From Sphingomonas aerolata (GTDB taxonomy: Bacteria; Pseudomonadota; Alphaproteobacteria; Sphingomonadales; Sphingomonadaceae), in NCBI RefSeq assembly GCF_003046295.1, contig NZ_PZZN01000001.1:558001-622000 (forward strand): a stretch of 64,000 nucleotides of DNA, in the 5' to 3' direction. A program made the position numbers and the translations under genes. The notes beneath the pieces are model-generated. The model did no database searches. It was not told the origin of the DNA and saw nothing but the letters and a program-made list of their open reading frames with translations. This document shows, one piece after another, positions 27,457-36,331 of the stretch. The first letter of the stretch is position 1. Each line of letters opens with the position of its first letter.

Positions 27457-28743
27457 GTGATGCAGACGCGACATGCCGCAATCCCCCGCCCCTCACTAGC
27501 GGTGGAAACCGCACCAGGCACCGGATCGATGGCCCCCGAAGCCCTGCTGGCGATCGCAATGGCCGCGGTCTCCGACGGCGTCGTGGTCTTCGACGCGGCG
27601 GAGCGGCTCGCGCTGGTCAATCCGCGCGTGGCGGCGCTATTCCGCTTCGACCCGGACCGCGTCATGACCGGCATGGACATGGCGAGCTTTCTCGGAGTCG
27701 TCGGCACCGCCGTCGGCTGGTCCGCGGCACGGATCGCGACGGTGGTCGACAATCACCGTCGCTGGCAGGCCCGGCAGGACAGCGTCGATATCGATCATCA
27801 TTTCGACGACGGGACGATCCTGCATATCAACTTCGCCCCGCTGCCCGGGCACTGCGCGGTAATCACCTACCGCGACGTCACGGTCGAGCGACGGCTGACC
27901 GACGTCGTCGCGGCGCAAGCCGCGCAGGCGGAACGGTTCCGCAAGGAGATCGCGACCGTCGTCACCGAAACCGATGCCGCGGCGGCGGAAGGCCAAGCGA
28001 TGGGCCGCGCGGGCGAAGCCGAACTCGAACTGATCGTCCGCGATTTGGGCGACGTCGTCGTCGCCGCGCAGCAATCCACCGCCGCGATGCAGGATGCCGC
28101 ACAGACCTCGGCGATGATGGCGGGCATGATCGACACGGTCGTCGACCAGGTCCGCCACACCAGCAGCGCCGCCAGCGGCGCGATGGCGCATGCGCACGAG
28201 ACGGTCGCGCTGTCTCAGGGGTTGTCGGACCATGCCGGATCGATCGGCTCGATCCTCGACATCATCCGCGCGGTCGCCCGGCAGACCGGTCTGGTCGCGC
28301 TCAACGCCGCTATCGAGGCGGCGCGCAGCGGAGAGGCCGGGCGCGGCTTCGCGGTGGTCGCAGCCGAGGTGAAGACGCTTGCCACGCAGACGTCCGATGC
28401 GGTCGCACGGATCGAGCCGCAGATCTCCGCGATGCAGATCGCAACGCGCGACGTCGTCGCGGCGAATCGCGCGATCGCGCACGACATCGCCGATATCCAG
28501 GCTCGCGCGGTCATCGTGACCGACACGGCACATAGTCAGAACGAGCGCATTCTCGCGATCACCGCCGCGATCGACGAAACCGCGCTCACCGCACGCGCGA
28601 TGACAGAAAGCGTCGAGCATCTGGAAATCCGCAACCAGCGCTTCATCAGCCTGGCCCGGCGGATCGGCCAGCAGCTCGAGTCCGTCCACGCCCTGACCCA
28701 TGGTCTCAGCGTCGCCACCGAGACCTTCCAGGCGACCTATTGA
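27457..28743 (+). CDS. Soluble PAS-domain methyl-accepting chemotaxis-type receptor
   Basis: 428 aa with no membrane helix. Residues about 30-145 form a PAS_7-type domain ([30 protein letters not shown]), followed by a helical region that carries the MCP hairpin tip [20 protein letters not shown] and [15 protein letters not shown] at about residues 285-310. The tip normally contacts CheA/CheW. The methylation helices are short and no CheRBWA genes are in the window, so it is a cytoplasmic orphan receptor that must use a signalling array encoded elsewhere. Start is GTG 27457 or ATG 27460. Confidence 0.88.
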   Translation: MMQTRHAAIPRPSLAVETAPGTGSMAPEALLAIAMAAVSDGVVVFDAAERLALVNPRVAALFRFDPDRVMTGMDMASFLGVVGTAVGWSAARIATVVDNHRRWQARQDSVDIDHHFDDGTILHINFAPLPGHCAVITYRDVTVERRLTDVVAAQAAQAERFRKEIATVVTETDAAAAEGQAMGRAGEAELELIVRDLGDVVVAAQQSTAAMQDAAQTSAMMAGMIDTVVDQVRHTSSAASGAMAHAHETVALSQGLSDHAGSIGSILDIIRAVARQTGLVALNAAIEAARSGEAGRGFAVVAAEVKTLATQTSDAVARIEPQISAMQIATRDVVAANRAIAHDIADIQARAVIVTDTAHSQNERILAITAAIDETALTARAMTESVEHLEIRNQRFISLARRIGQQLESVHALTHGLSVATETFQATY

Positions 28744-28831
28744 CGCCCGTCACCGCACAACGGCAGTACGACCCGCTGCGGGGTATCCATCATAAATAAG
28801 GGACCGCGACCGCGTCGCGCATCAACGAGAA

Positions 28832-28907
28832 TGGTGGAGCCGAGGGGGATCGAACCCCTGACCTTTCGCATGCCATGCGAACGCTCTCCCAGCTGAGCTA
28901 CGGCCCC
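28832..28907 (-). tRNA. tRNA-Ala (GGC anticodon)
   Basis: On the minus strand, a 76-nt cloverleaf from GGGGCCG to CGGCTCC-A-CCA. D arm GCTCAGCTGGGAGAGC, anticodon stem TTCGC/GCGAA with loop ATGGCAT giving anticodon GGC, T arm GGGGTTCGATCCCC. CCA is encoded. It reads GCC/GCU alanine codons, GCC being very common here. Confidence 0.96.
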
Positions 28908-28989
28908 ATTCCCGTTGGGAGGCGGCTCACTAACCGGAGCCGCCCGGGTTGGCAAGCGGCGTAAACGCCGCCTGCCAAATTTCTTTATC

Positions 28990-29316
28990 TCAACGCTCGT
29001 GCTCGTCCTGCGGCGTCTCGACGCCGAGGTCGTCGTCGCCGCCCAGATCGACTTCGTCGTCCGCGGACGGCTCTTCGTCCTCGCCGGTGATCGAGGCGAT
29101 ATCCTCTTCCTCGTCACCCTCGAGATCCGCATCGGGCTTCTTGGTGTCGGGCTTGGCGACCTCGAACGGCAGCGGCTGCTTCGACTTCAGGATCGGCTCG
29201 GGCTCCCACGCATACCCGCATTCGATGCAGGTGACGGGGTCGGCCTTTTCGAGGTCGTAGAAACGCGTCGCGCATTTCGGACACGAACGCTTCGTGCCCC
29301 ATTCCGGCTTGATCAT
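28990..29316 (-). CDS. TIGR02300-type zinc-ribbon protein
   Basis: 108 aa from ATG 29316. N-terminus MIKPEWGTKRSCPKCATRFYDLEK with two CxxC pairs (CPKC and CIEC) forming a zinc ribbon, then a strongly acidic tail (EGDEEEDIASITGEDEE). Matches a small family found throughout alphaproteobacteria; function unknown, acidic tail suggests binding to basic protein or RNA. Divergent from aroA. Confidence 0.9.
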   Translation of the reverse strand: MIKPEWGTKRSCPKCATRFYDLEKADPVTCIECGYAWEPEPILKSKQPLPFEVAKPDTKKPDADLEGDEEEDIASITGEDEEPSADDEVDLGGDDDLGVETPQDEHER

Positions 29317-29414
29317 GCCGATAGAACCTTTCGAATGGATAGATTGTGGGGGATGCCCCCGCAAAGTGGGCGCGCCTTGCCATAGCGCAAGGCCACTGTC
29401 AAAAGCCCGGCCCC

Positions 29415-30749
29415 ATGACACACCCCCTCCCCCAGCCGCTGGACGTCGTCGCGCGCGGTCCGCTGACCGGTTCGATTGCGGTTCCCGGCGACAAGTCGAT
29501 CAGCCACCGCGCGCTGATGTTCGCGAGCCTCGCGGTCGGCACCAGCCGGATCACCGGTTTGCTCGAGGGCGAGGACGTGCTCGCCACCGCGGCGGCGATG
29601 CGCGCGATGGGCGCGACGATCGAGCGGCAGGACGACGGCATCTGGGTCGTCGACGGCGTCGGTGTCGGCGGGCTGCTCCAGCCCGCGACCGCCCTGGAGA
29701 TGGGCAATTCGGGCACCTCGACGCGATTGCTGATGGGGCTGGTGTCGAGCCACCCGATCACCTGCACCTTCACCGGCGACGCCTCGCTGTCGGGACGGCC
29801 GATGGGCCGCGTGATCGAGCCGCTGTCGCAGATGGGCGCGGACATCGCCGCGTCGCCCGGCGGCAAGCTGCCGCTGATGGTGCGCGGGATCTGCCCCGCG
29901 GTGCCGATCACCTACACGCTGCCGGTCGCGTCGGCGCAGGTGAAGTCGGCGATTCTGCTTGCCGGGCTCAACACGCCCGGCATCACCACGGTGATCGAGC
30001 CGGTCGCGACGCGCGATCACAGCGAGCGGATGCTGACCGGGTTCGGCGCGCAGCTGACCGTCGAGGAAACGGACCAGGGCCGCGTGATCTCGATCACCGG
30101 CGAGGCGGAGCTGACCCCGCAGGATATCGTCGTGCCGGGCGATCCGTCGTCCTCAGCCTTCTGGCTGGTCGCGGCGTCGATCGTGCCGGGGTCTGACATC
30201 GTCGTGCGCAATGTCGGGCTGAACCCGACGCGGATCGGCATCGTCACCGCGCTCCGCATGATGGGCGCGGACATCACCGAGCTCGATCCGCGGACCGTCG
30301 GCGGCGAGCCCGTCGCCGACCTGCGCGTCCGCCATGCCGCGCTGACCGCGATCGAGGTGCCGGCCGATCTCGCGCCGAGCATGATCGACGAATATCCGGT
30401 GCTGTTCGTCGCCGCGGCGTTTGCGTCCGGCACGACCGTAGCCAGGGGCGCGCACGAGCTGCGGGTGAAGGAATCGGACCGGATCACGACGATGCGGATC
30501 GCGCTCGAGGCGTGCGGCGTGGCGTGCGAGGAATTCGAAGACGGCATGGCGATCACCGGTTCGGGCGGGGCGGCGATTCGCGGTGGCGCTCGGGTCGCCT
30601 CGAAACTCGATCATCGCATCGCAATGAGCATGGTGGTGGCTGGACTTGGCAGCGCCGAGCCCATCACGATCGACGACATATCGCCGGTGGCGACGAGCTA
30701 TCCCGTGTTCTTCCGGTCGCTCGACGCGCTTACCGGCAAGGGGGAATAA
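29415..30749 (+). CDS. aroA: 3-phosphoshikimate 1-carboxyvinyltransferase (EPSP synthase)
   Basis: 444 aa from ATG 29415. Signatures: PGDKSISHRALM near the N-terminus, GNSGTSTRLLMGL, and the second-half LRVKESDRITTM and DHRIAMS. Transfers enolpyruvate from PEP to shikimate-3-phosphate in aromatic amino acid synthesis. The residues around the PEP site (GNSGTSTR) resemble the class II enzymes of many soil bacteria. cmk follows after 1 bp; aroA-cmk-rpsA is a conserved order. Confidence 0.97.
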   Translation: MTHPLPQPLDVVARGPLTGSIAVPGDKSISHRALMFASLAVGTSRITGLLEGEDVLATAAAMRAMGATIERQDDGIWVVDGVGVGGLLQPATALEMGNSGTSTRLLMGLVSSHPITCTFTGDASLSGRPMGRVIEPLSQMGADIAASPGGKLPLMVRGICPAVPITYTLPVASAQVKSAILLAGLNTPGITTVIEPVATRDHSERMLTGFGAQLTVEETDQGRVISITGEAELTPQDIVVPGDPSSSAFWLVAASIVPGSDIVVRNVGLNPTRIGIVTALRMMGADITELDPRTVGGEPVADLRVRHAALTAIEVPADLAPSMIDEYPVLFVAAAFASGTTVARGAHELRVKESDRITTMRIALEACGVACEEFEDGMAITGSGGAAIRGGARVASKLDHRIAMSMVVAGLGSAEPITIDDISPVATSYPVFFRSLDALTGKGE

Positions 30750-30750
30750 G

Positions 30751-31386
30751 ATGATCATCGCAGTCGACGGTCCGGCGGCATCGGGCAAGGGCACGATCGC
30801 GCGCGCCTTGGCGAAGCATTACGGGCTCCCCTATCTCGACACCGGCCTGCTCTACCGCGCGGTGGCGCTGAACGTGGCGCGGATGGGGCTGGATCTCGAG
30901 CAGGAAGCCGATGCGGTCGCCGCATGCGATTTCGACGATGCGATGATGACCGACCCGGCGCTGCGCGACGACGATGTCGGGGCGATGGCCTCGATCGTGT
31001 CCGCACACCCGCTGGTCCGCGCGGCGCTGATGCAGCGACAGAAGCGGTTTGCCGCGCAGGCGGGTGGCGCGATCCTCGACGGGCGCGATATCGGCACGGT
31101 CATCGTGCCCGATGCGGATGCCAAGCTGTTCGTGAAGGCGACCCCCAATATCCGCGCGCAGCGGCGCCATGCCGAATTGCAGGCACGTGGCGGGACGGCG
31201 AGCAAGGACCGCGTGCTGGCGGACATCCGGGCGCGGGATGCGCGCGACAGCGGGCGCTCGATCGCACCGCTGGTGATGGCGCCGGATGCGGCGTTGCTGG
31301 ATACGAGCTTCCTGTCGATCGAAGCGTCGGTGCAGCGCGCGGTGGCGCTGGTTGAGGCGCAGCGGGCGAAGAAGGCGTCGGGTTAG
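30751..31386 (+). CDS. cmk: Cytidylate kinase
   Basis: 211 aa from ATG 30751, with GGGGAATAAG as ribosome binding site at the aroA end. P-loop VDGPAASGKGTIA, YLDTGLLYRAVA, GRDIGTVIVPDA and the AELQARG region are typical CMP kinase. It phosphorylates CMP/dCMP. Translationally coupled to aroA. A pair of REP-like inverted repeats follows. Confidence 0.97.
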   Translation: MIIAVDGPAASGKGTIARALAKHYGLPYLDTGLLYRAVALNVARMGLDLEQEADAVAACDFDDAMMTDPALRDDDVGAMASIVSAHPLVRAALMQRQKRFAAQAGGAILDGRDIGTVIVPDADAKLFVKATPNIRAQRRHAELQARGGTASKDRVLADIRARDARDSGRSIAPLVMAPDAALLDTSFLSIEASVQRAVALVEAQRAKKASG

Positions 31387-31413
31387 GCCTTTCGCTTGCC
31401 GCCAAGAGTAACA

Positions 31414-31517
31414 CCACCCCGGCGAAGGCCGGGGCCCAGTTGGAAAGGTCGCAGTAACGGAGCGCTGCGCTTGGTTAGCGATGTCCCCCAACTGGGCCCC
31501 GGCCTTCGCCGGGGTGG
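31414..31517. repeat. REP-like long inverted repeat, 30-bp perfect arms
   Basis: Arms at 31414-31443 and 31488-31517 are perfect 30-bp reverse complements (left arm begins CCACCCCGGCGAAGG), separated by 44 bp. Each arm contains its own short hairpin (CCCCGGCGAAGGCCGGGG). Elements of this type recur between genes in sphingomonad genomes. Lies downstream of cmk and may protect or end its transcript. Confidence 0.85.
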
Positions 31518-31554
31518 CTTTTGGTTGGGCTAGGGTACCGTAAAACAACGCTGT

Positions 31555-31605
31555 TTCCCCGCGAAGGCGGGGACCCAGACTGGGCTCCCGCCTTTGCGGG
31601 AGAAC
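31555..31605. repeat. Second imperfect inverted repeat of the same family
   Basis: TTCCCCGCGAAGGCGGGG (31555-31572) with ACCCAG pairs imperfectly with CTGGGCTCCCGCCTTTGCGGGAGAA (31580-31604); arms are about 25 bp with a few mismatches and a short 1-2 nt loop. Its half sequence resembles the arms at 31414-31517, so the two are relatives at 40 bp distance. Confidence 0.7.
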
Positions 31606-31629
31606 AAGGACGCGCGGAAACGCTCCCCC

Positions 31630-31887
31630 TTACAAAGCCGTCGCCAGCGTGATCGCCCCCAGCACCACCCCCGGGAAGTTCGCCACCGCGATCGGCCAGT
31701 CGCGCTTCGGCTTCAGCACGCCATACGCGACCCACAGCCCGCAATTGACCATCGTCGCGAACGGCTGGACCACCGATCCCTTCTGACCGGCCAGGTTCAG
31801 CATGATCTGGTCGATATAGGACAGGTACATCACGATCGCCGTCGCCGTGGCGATCCAGCCCAGCACGAGAATGCCGCGTTCGCTCAA
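31630..31887 (-). CDS. SemiSWEET-type small sugar transporter
   Basis: 85 aa with three membrane helices (about residues 5-27, 38-58, 66-84) and the family marks YIDQIMLNLAGQKGS, QPFATMVNCGLWVAYG, and the Pro of VANFPGVVLG (helix kink). SemiSWEETs form homodimers that pass glucose or sucrose across the inner membrane down a gradient. Lies alone between the repeats and rpsA on the opposite strand; sugar specificity unknown. Confidence 0.85.
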   Translation of the reverse strand: MSERGILVLGWIATATAIVMYLSYIDQIMLNLAGQKGSVVQPFATMVNCGLWVAYGVLKPKRDWPIAVANFPGVVLGAITLATAL

Positions 31888-32162
31888 ATCTTCGCTCCTG
31901 TTGTGAGCCGCCCGTAACGCTGCAGCGGCGAACTTGCTCCGAGACGGGGTTTCCGCTACACAGGAGCGTCCGGCGAGCGATGCTCGTGGAGGAAGGCGCG
32001 GAGACCTTTGAGTCTCACGCGCCGTTTTCGCATTCAGCGTCTACATCCTCTGCGCCTCGTGCCGTCCGGATGCCGCGCCGGCGTTCGGTCGTCGCGGCAA
32101 CGAAGGCCAAGACCAGCGGATCCAACCGCTTGGCCGGAAACAGACTAGGATTACTGAATTCT

Positions 32163-33881
32163 ATGGCAACCCAGGTAATGCCGTCGCGCGACGATTTCGC
32201 CGCGATGCTGAACGAGACGCTCGGCGACGCCGACAGCTTCGAGGGCCGCGTGGTGCATGGCACCGTGACCGGCATCGAGAACGACATGGCCGTCATCGAC
32301 GTCGGTCTGAAGTCGGAAGGCCGCGTGCCGCTTCGCGAATTCGCAGCGCCGGGCCAAAAGGCTGACCTGAAGGTCGGCGACGAAGTCGAAGTCTATGTCG
32401 ACCGCGTCGAGAACGTCCATGGCGAAGCGATGCTCAGCCGCGACCGCGCGCGCCGCGAAGCCGCATGGGACAAGCTGGAAACCGAATTCTCGAAGACGAC
32501 CCGCGTCGAGGGCGTGATCTTCGGCCGCGTGAAGGGTGGCTTCACCGTCGACCTGAACGGCGCCGTCGCGTTCCTGCCGGGCTCGCAGGTCGACATCCGC
32601 CCCGTGCGCGACGTCACCCCGCTGATGGACATCCCCCAGCCCTTCCAGATCCTGAAGATGGACCGCAAGCGCGGCAACATCGTCGTGTCGCGTCGCGCCG
32701 TTCTCGAAGAGACGCGCGCAGAGCAGCGTTCGGGCCTGATCCTCAGCCTCGCCGAGGGCCAGATCATCGACGGCGTCGTCAAGAACATCACCGATTATGG
32801 TGCGTTCGTTGACCTCGGCGGCATCGATGGCCTGCTGCACGTCACCGATCTCAGCTACAAGCGTGTCGGTCACCCGAGCGAAGTCCTGAACATCGGCGAC
32901 ACCGTCAAGGTGCAGATCATCCGCATCAACAAGGACACCCAGCGCATCAGCCTCGGCATGAAGCAGCTGGAGAGCGATCCCTGGGATGGCGCGATGGTCA
33001 AGTATCCGGTCGGCGCAAAGCTCACCGGCCGCGTCACGAACATCACCGAATATGGTGCGTTCGTCGAGCTGGAAGCGGGCATCGAAGGCCTCGTCCACGT
33101 GTCGGAAATGTCCTGGACCAAGAAGAACGTCCATCCGGGCAAGATCGTCAGCACTTCGCAGGAAGTCGACGTCATGGTCCTCGAAGTCGATTCCGAGAAG
33201 CGTCGCATCTCGCTCGGCCTCAAGCAGGCTCAGGCCAATCCTTGGGAGGCGTTCGCTGCCGCGCATCCGATCGGCTCGACCGTTGAGGGCGAAGTCAAGA
33301 ACGCGACCGAATTCGGTCTGTTCATCGGCCTCGACAACGACGTCGACGGCATGGTCCACATGTCCGACATCGCCTGGGGCGTTTCGGGCGAGGACGCGCT
33401 CAACCTGCACCGCAAGGGTGAGACCGTCGAGGCCGTCGTGCTCGACATCGACGCCGAGAAGGAGCGTATCTCGCTCGGCATGAAGCAGCTCGAGCGCGGC
33501 GGGCCTTCGGCCGGCGGCATCGCAGCAGCAGGCGACAAGCTGAACAAGAACGCGATCGTCACGGTCACCGTTCTCGAAGTCCGCGACGCGGGCCTCGAAG
33601 TTCAGCAGGGCGACGATGGCGCGACCGGCTTCATCAAGCGCACGGATCTGGGTCGCGATCGCGACGAGCAGCGTCCGGAGCGTTTCCAGGTCGGCCAGAA
33701 GTTCGACGCGATGGTGACGGGCTTCGATCGTTCGAAGAAGCCGACCTTCTCGATCAAGGCGATGCAGATCTCCGAAGAGAAGCAGGCCGTCGCTCAGTAT
33801 GGTTCGTCGGACTCCGGCGCGACCCTCGGCAACATCCTGGGCGAGGCTCTCAAGGCCCGCACGGAAGCCGAAAAGAAGTAA
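32163..33881 (+). CDS. rpsA: 30S ribosomal protein S1
   Basis: 572 aa from ATG 32163. Six S1 RNA-binding domains can be followed; clear repeats include FGRVKGGFTVDLNG, NITDYGAFVDLGGIDGLLHV, NITEYGAFVELEAGIEGLVHV and NATEFGLFIGLDNDVDGMVHM. Length is normal for alphaproteobacteria. It delivers mRNA to the ribosome. The start has only a weak Shine-Dalgarno, normal for rpsA, whose leader usually mediates autoregulation. An intrinsic terminator lies just downstream. Confidence 0.97.
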   Translation: MATQVMPSRDDFAAMLNETLGDADSFEGRVVHGTVTGIENDMAVIDVGLKSEGRVPLREFAAPGQKADLKVGDEVEVYVDRVENVHGEAMLSRDRARREAAWDKLETEFSKTTRVEGVIFGRVKGGFTVDLNGAVAFLPGSQVDIRPVRDVTPLMDIPQPFQILKMDRKRGNIVVSRRAVLEETRAEQRSGLILSLAEGQIIDGVVKNITDYGAFVDLGGIDGLLHVTDLSYKRVGHPSEVLNIGDTVKVQIIRINKDTQRISLGMKQLESDPWDGAMVKYPVGAKLTGRVTNITEYGAFVELEAGIEGLVHVSEMSWTKKNVHPGKIVSTSQEVDVMVLEVDSEKRRISLGLKQAQANPWEAFAAAHPIGSTVEGEVKNATEFGLFIGLDNDVDGMVHMSDIAWGVSGEDALNLHRKGETVEAVVLDIDAEKERISLGMKQLERGGPSAGGIAAAGDKLNKNAIVTVTVLEVRDAGLEVQQGDDGATGFIKRTDLGRDRDEQRPERFQVGQKFDAMVTGFDRSKKPTFSIKAMQISEEKQAVAQYGSSDSGATLGNILGEALKARTEAEKK

Positions 33882-33886
33882 GCGAA

Positions 33887-33929
33887 TTGGGACCGGGATG
33901 CTCGATGCATTTCGGTCCCTTTTGCTTTT
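33887..33929 (+). terminator. Intrinsic terminator of rpsA
   Basis: GGGACCG (33889-33895) pairs with CGGTCCC (33913-33919), followed by TTTTGCTTTT. The 17-nt loop holds a small inner pairing (ATGC with GCAT). Lies 8 bp after the rpsA stop. Confidence 0.75.
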
Positions 33930-34009
33930 GGCTTGAAACTCATTTGGTGCTATCGCCCCAATTACTGACCTAAATCAGTATTATCACATATGGGCGGGGG
34001 CTCGTTACC

Positions 34010-34291
34010 ATGATCAGATCTGAGCTTGTTCAAAAACTGACCGATGCGCATCCGGACCTGGAGCCGCGCGAGGTCGAATTGATCGTCTCGTGTTTCTTCG
34101 ACGAGATCTCGAAGCGGCTGGCCGCCGACGGCCGGGTCGAACTGCGCGGCTTCGGCGCATTTTCCACGCGCGCGCGCGATGCGAGGACCGGACGCAATCC
34201 CCGGACCGGCGAAGTCGTCGCCGTCGACGCCAAGCGCGTCCCCTATTTCAAGCCCGGCAAGGAAATGCGCTCGCGTCTTAACGTCGATTGA
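34010..34291 (+). CDS. ihfB: Integration host factor subunit beta
   Basis: 93 aa HU/IHF fold: [10 protein letters not shown] at the N-terminus, [25 protein letters not shown] with the DNA-bending Pro of NPRTG, and PYFKPGKEM. The gene follows rpsA, as in most proteobacteria, which separates it from plain HU. Works with an alpha subunit encoded elsewhere in bending DNA. Confidence 0.95.
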   Translation: MIRSELVQKLTDAHPDLEPREVELIVSCFFDEISKRLAADGRVELRGFGAFSTRARDARTGRNPRTGEVVAVDAKRVPYFKPGKEMRSRLNVD

Positions 34292-34351
34292 GCGGCACCT
34301 GCGGGTCCAACATGGGTTGACCCTGCGCTCGACCTCGTCTTTCTGACTCCC

Positions 34352-35893
34352 GTGTGCGGACGTGGCGAAACCGGTAGACGCAGGAGACTTAAAATCTCCC
34401 TCCCCTGGAGTGCGGGTTCGAGTCCCGCCGTCCGCACCATCACGCTTGCCTGTGCCGCCGCGCTGCTCTTCGCACCGGCGGCCTGCAACCGGCGCCGCGA
34501 CTCGGGCGCGGTCGTCGTCAGCGCGATCGGTGGGGCGCCCGCTGCCGCGGATGCCCGCCGGGGCCCGATCGACCTCCCCTCGCGCCTGCTGATTGATTCG
34601 ACGGCGCAGGGGCTGGTCCGGTTCGATGCCGCCGGCCAGATCGAGCCCGGCTTGGCCGAACGCTGGATCGTCATCGATGATGGCATGAGCTATATTTTCC
34701 GCCTGCGCGAAGCCACGTGGAGCGACGGTGGCCGCATCACCGCGGACCAGATCGTCGCGATGCTCAAACGCCAGATCGTGCCGGCATCGCGCAATCCGCT
34801 CGCCCCCTTTCTCAGCGCGGTCGACGAAATCGTCGTGATGACGCCGCAGGTGATCGAGGTCCGGTTGTCTCGGCCGCGTCCCGACCTGCTCAAGTTGTTC
34901 GCTCAGCCCGAACTCGCGCTGCTGCGTCTGCGCCCGCCCGGCGGCAGCGGCCCGTTCCGCATTGCCCAGCCCGGCGCCGCGCCGTTGCTGCGCCCGGTTT
35001 ATGATCTCAACCGCGCCGACCCCGAAGACCAGCTCGAGATGCAGCCCGAACGTGACGTCCGCCTGATCGGCGAGCGCGCCGCGCGGGCGATCGCGCGGTT
35101 TGCGCATCGCGACTCGGACCTGGTCAGCGGCGGCAGCTTCGCCGACTGGCCGCTGCTCGCGACGGCCGATATCGCCCCCGCCGCGATCCGGGTCGACCCC
35201 GCAGTCGGGTTGTTCGGGCTCGCGATCGTTTCGCGGACGGGCTTCCTTGCCGAGGCGGCGAACCGCGCCGCGATCTCACAGGCGATCGATCGCAGCGCGC
35301 TGACCGCCGCGATCGCCCCCAATTGGGAGGCTGCGGACCGCATCCTCGCCGAACCCCTCGACTCCGCCGGGCTCCCGCAGGTGCCGTCATGGACGCTGCT
35401 GAACCAGGACGAGCGCCGGGCAGGTGCCCGGTTACGGGTCGCGACGTGGCGCGAGCAGGCGCAGAGCGGGCCGATCGCGATGCGGATCGCGCTGCCCGCC
35501 GGATCCGGCGCTACGATCCTCTACGCGCATGTTGCCGCCGCCCTGCTCCGGATCGGCATCCTGCCCGAGCGCGTCGCGATCGATGCGCCCGCCGACCTGC
35601 GGCTGATCGACCTGGTAGCGCCCTATGACAGCGCGCGCTGGTATCTGGCGAACGCCTGCATCGTCTGCAGCGCCCAAGCGCAGGCGGCACTCGACGCCGC
35701 GCGGGCGGCACCGACGCTCGCCGAACGCAGCCAGCGGATTGCGGCGGCCGATGCCGCGCTGAACGAGGACGTGCCCTTCATTCCGCTCGCACGGCCGCTG
35801 CGCTGGTCGCTGGTCGCGACGCGGCTGCAACAATGGCAGCCGAACAGCCGCGCGTGGCACCCGTTGAACAGGCTTCGTCCCGACACCAAGTGA
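34352..35893 (+). CDS. Extracellular solute-binding lipoprotein (family 5-like), start unclear
   Basis: 513 codons open from GTG 34352. The real protein probably begins near residue 29, because the first 29 codons are the tRNA-Leu gene translated. Mature part: lipobox FAPAAC, then a family 5 (oligopeptide/nickel) solute-binding layout (GLVRFDAAGQIEPGLAERWIV, SYIFRLREATWSDGGRITADQI) and C-terminal FIPLARPLRWSLV. No ATG, GTG or TTG lies in frame between the end of the tRNA and the hydrophobic core; ATC at 34439 and ACG at 34442 are the only codons there. No transporter permease genes are adjacent. Peptide or other substrate unknown. Confidence 0.75.
   Translation: MCGRGETGRRRRLKISLPWSAGSSPAVRTITLACAAALLFAPAACNRRRDSGAVVVSAIGGAPAAADARRGPIDLPSRLLIDSTAQGLVRFDAAGQIEPGLAERWIVIDDGMSYIFRLREATWSDGGRITADQIVAMLKRQIVPASRNPLAPFLSAVDEIVVMTPQVIEVRLSRPRPDLLKLFAQPELALLRLRPPGGSGPFRIAQPGAAPLLRPVYDLNRADPEDQLEMQPERDVRLIGERAARAIARFAHRDSDLVSGGSFADWPLLATADIAPAAIRVDPAVGLFGLAIVSRTGFLAEAANRAAISQAIDRSALTAAIAPNWEAADRILAEPLDSAGLPQVPSWTLLNQDERRAGARLRVATWREQAQSGPIAMRIALPAGSGATILYAHVAAALLRIGILPERVAIDAPADLRLIDLVAPYDSARWYLANACIVCSAQAQAALDAARAAPTLAERSQRIAAADAALNEDVPFIPLARPLRWSLVATRLQQWQPNSRAWHPLNRLRPDTK
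34356..34439 (+). tRNA. tRNA-Leu (TAA anticodon)
   Basis: 84-nt cloverleaf from GCGGACG to CGTCCGC-A-CCA, class II with a variable arm. Anticodon stem GGAGA/TCTCC with loop CTTAAAA gives anticodon TAA (Leu UUA). T arm GCGGGTTCGAGTCCCGC. CCA is encoded. The reading frame of the following lipoprotein gene appears to run into this tRNA. Confidence 0.95.
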
Positions 35894-35898
35894 GTCGC

Positions 35899-36324
35899 AT
35901 GACGAACAATGCCACTCGCATCGATCCCGCCACGCTGGCCAGCAGCTTCGCGATCGGTCAGGACCCGGCCTCGGTCCGCGCCCGGGTCGAGGCGCTGGAG
36001 CGCATTCTCGAACGCGCGTTCATGGTCCCCGGGATCAACCGCCCGATCGGGCTCGATGCGATCGTCGGGCTGATCCCCGTCATCGGTGACCTGATCGGTG
36101 CGCTGATGGGGAGCTGGCTCGTCTGGGAGGCGCGCAACCTCGGCATGTCGAAGTTCCAGCTCGCCCGGATGATGGGCAATGTCGGGTTCGACGCAGCGCT
36201 CGGGCTGGTGCCGTTCGTCGGCGACGCCGCGGATTTCATGTTCCGATCGAACACGCGCAACCTGCGGATCATCAAGCGTCACCTCGACAAGCACCACCCC
36301 TCGACCGTCACGCTAGCGGGCTGA
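35899..36324 (+). CDS. DUF4112 domain membrane protein
   Basis: 141 aa from ATG 35899; a GTG at 35890, overlapping the upstream stop as GTGA, is an equally good coupled start and would add three residues. Contains the DUF4112 pattern INRPIGLDAIVGLIPVIGDLIGALMGSWLVWEA and VGFDAALGLVPFVGDAADFMFRSNTRN, two Gly-rich hydrophobic hairpins at about residues 48-70 and 95-115. Function unknown; membrane-associated. Confidence 0.85.
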   Translation: MTNNATRIDPATLASSFAIGQDPASVRARVEALERILERAFMVPGINRPIGLDAIVGLIPVIGDLIGALMGSWLVWEARNLGMSKFQLARMMGNVGFDAALGLVPFVGDAADFMFRSNTRNLRIIKRHLDKHHPSTVTLAG

Positions 36325-36331
36325 GTGCGGG

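Noticed and set aside
34303..34330. Hairpin after ihfB (GGGTC-AAC with GTT-GACCC) as terminator
   Set aside because: Short stem with a bulged base and no T-tract; may be chance or a Rho-dependent pause.
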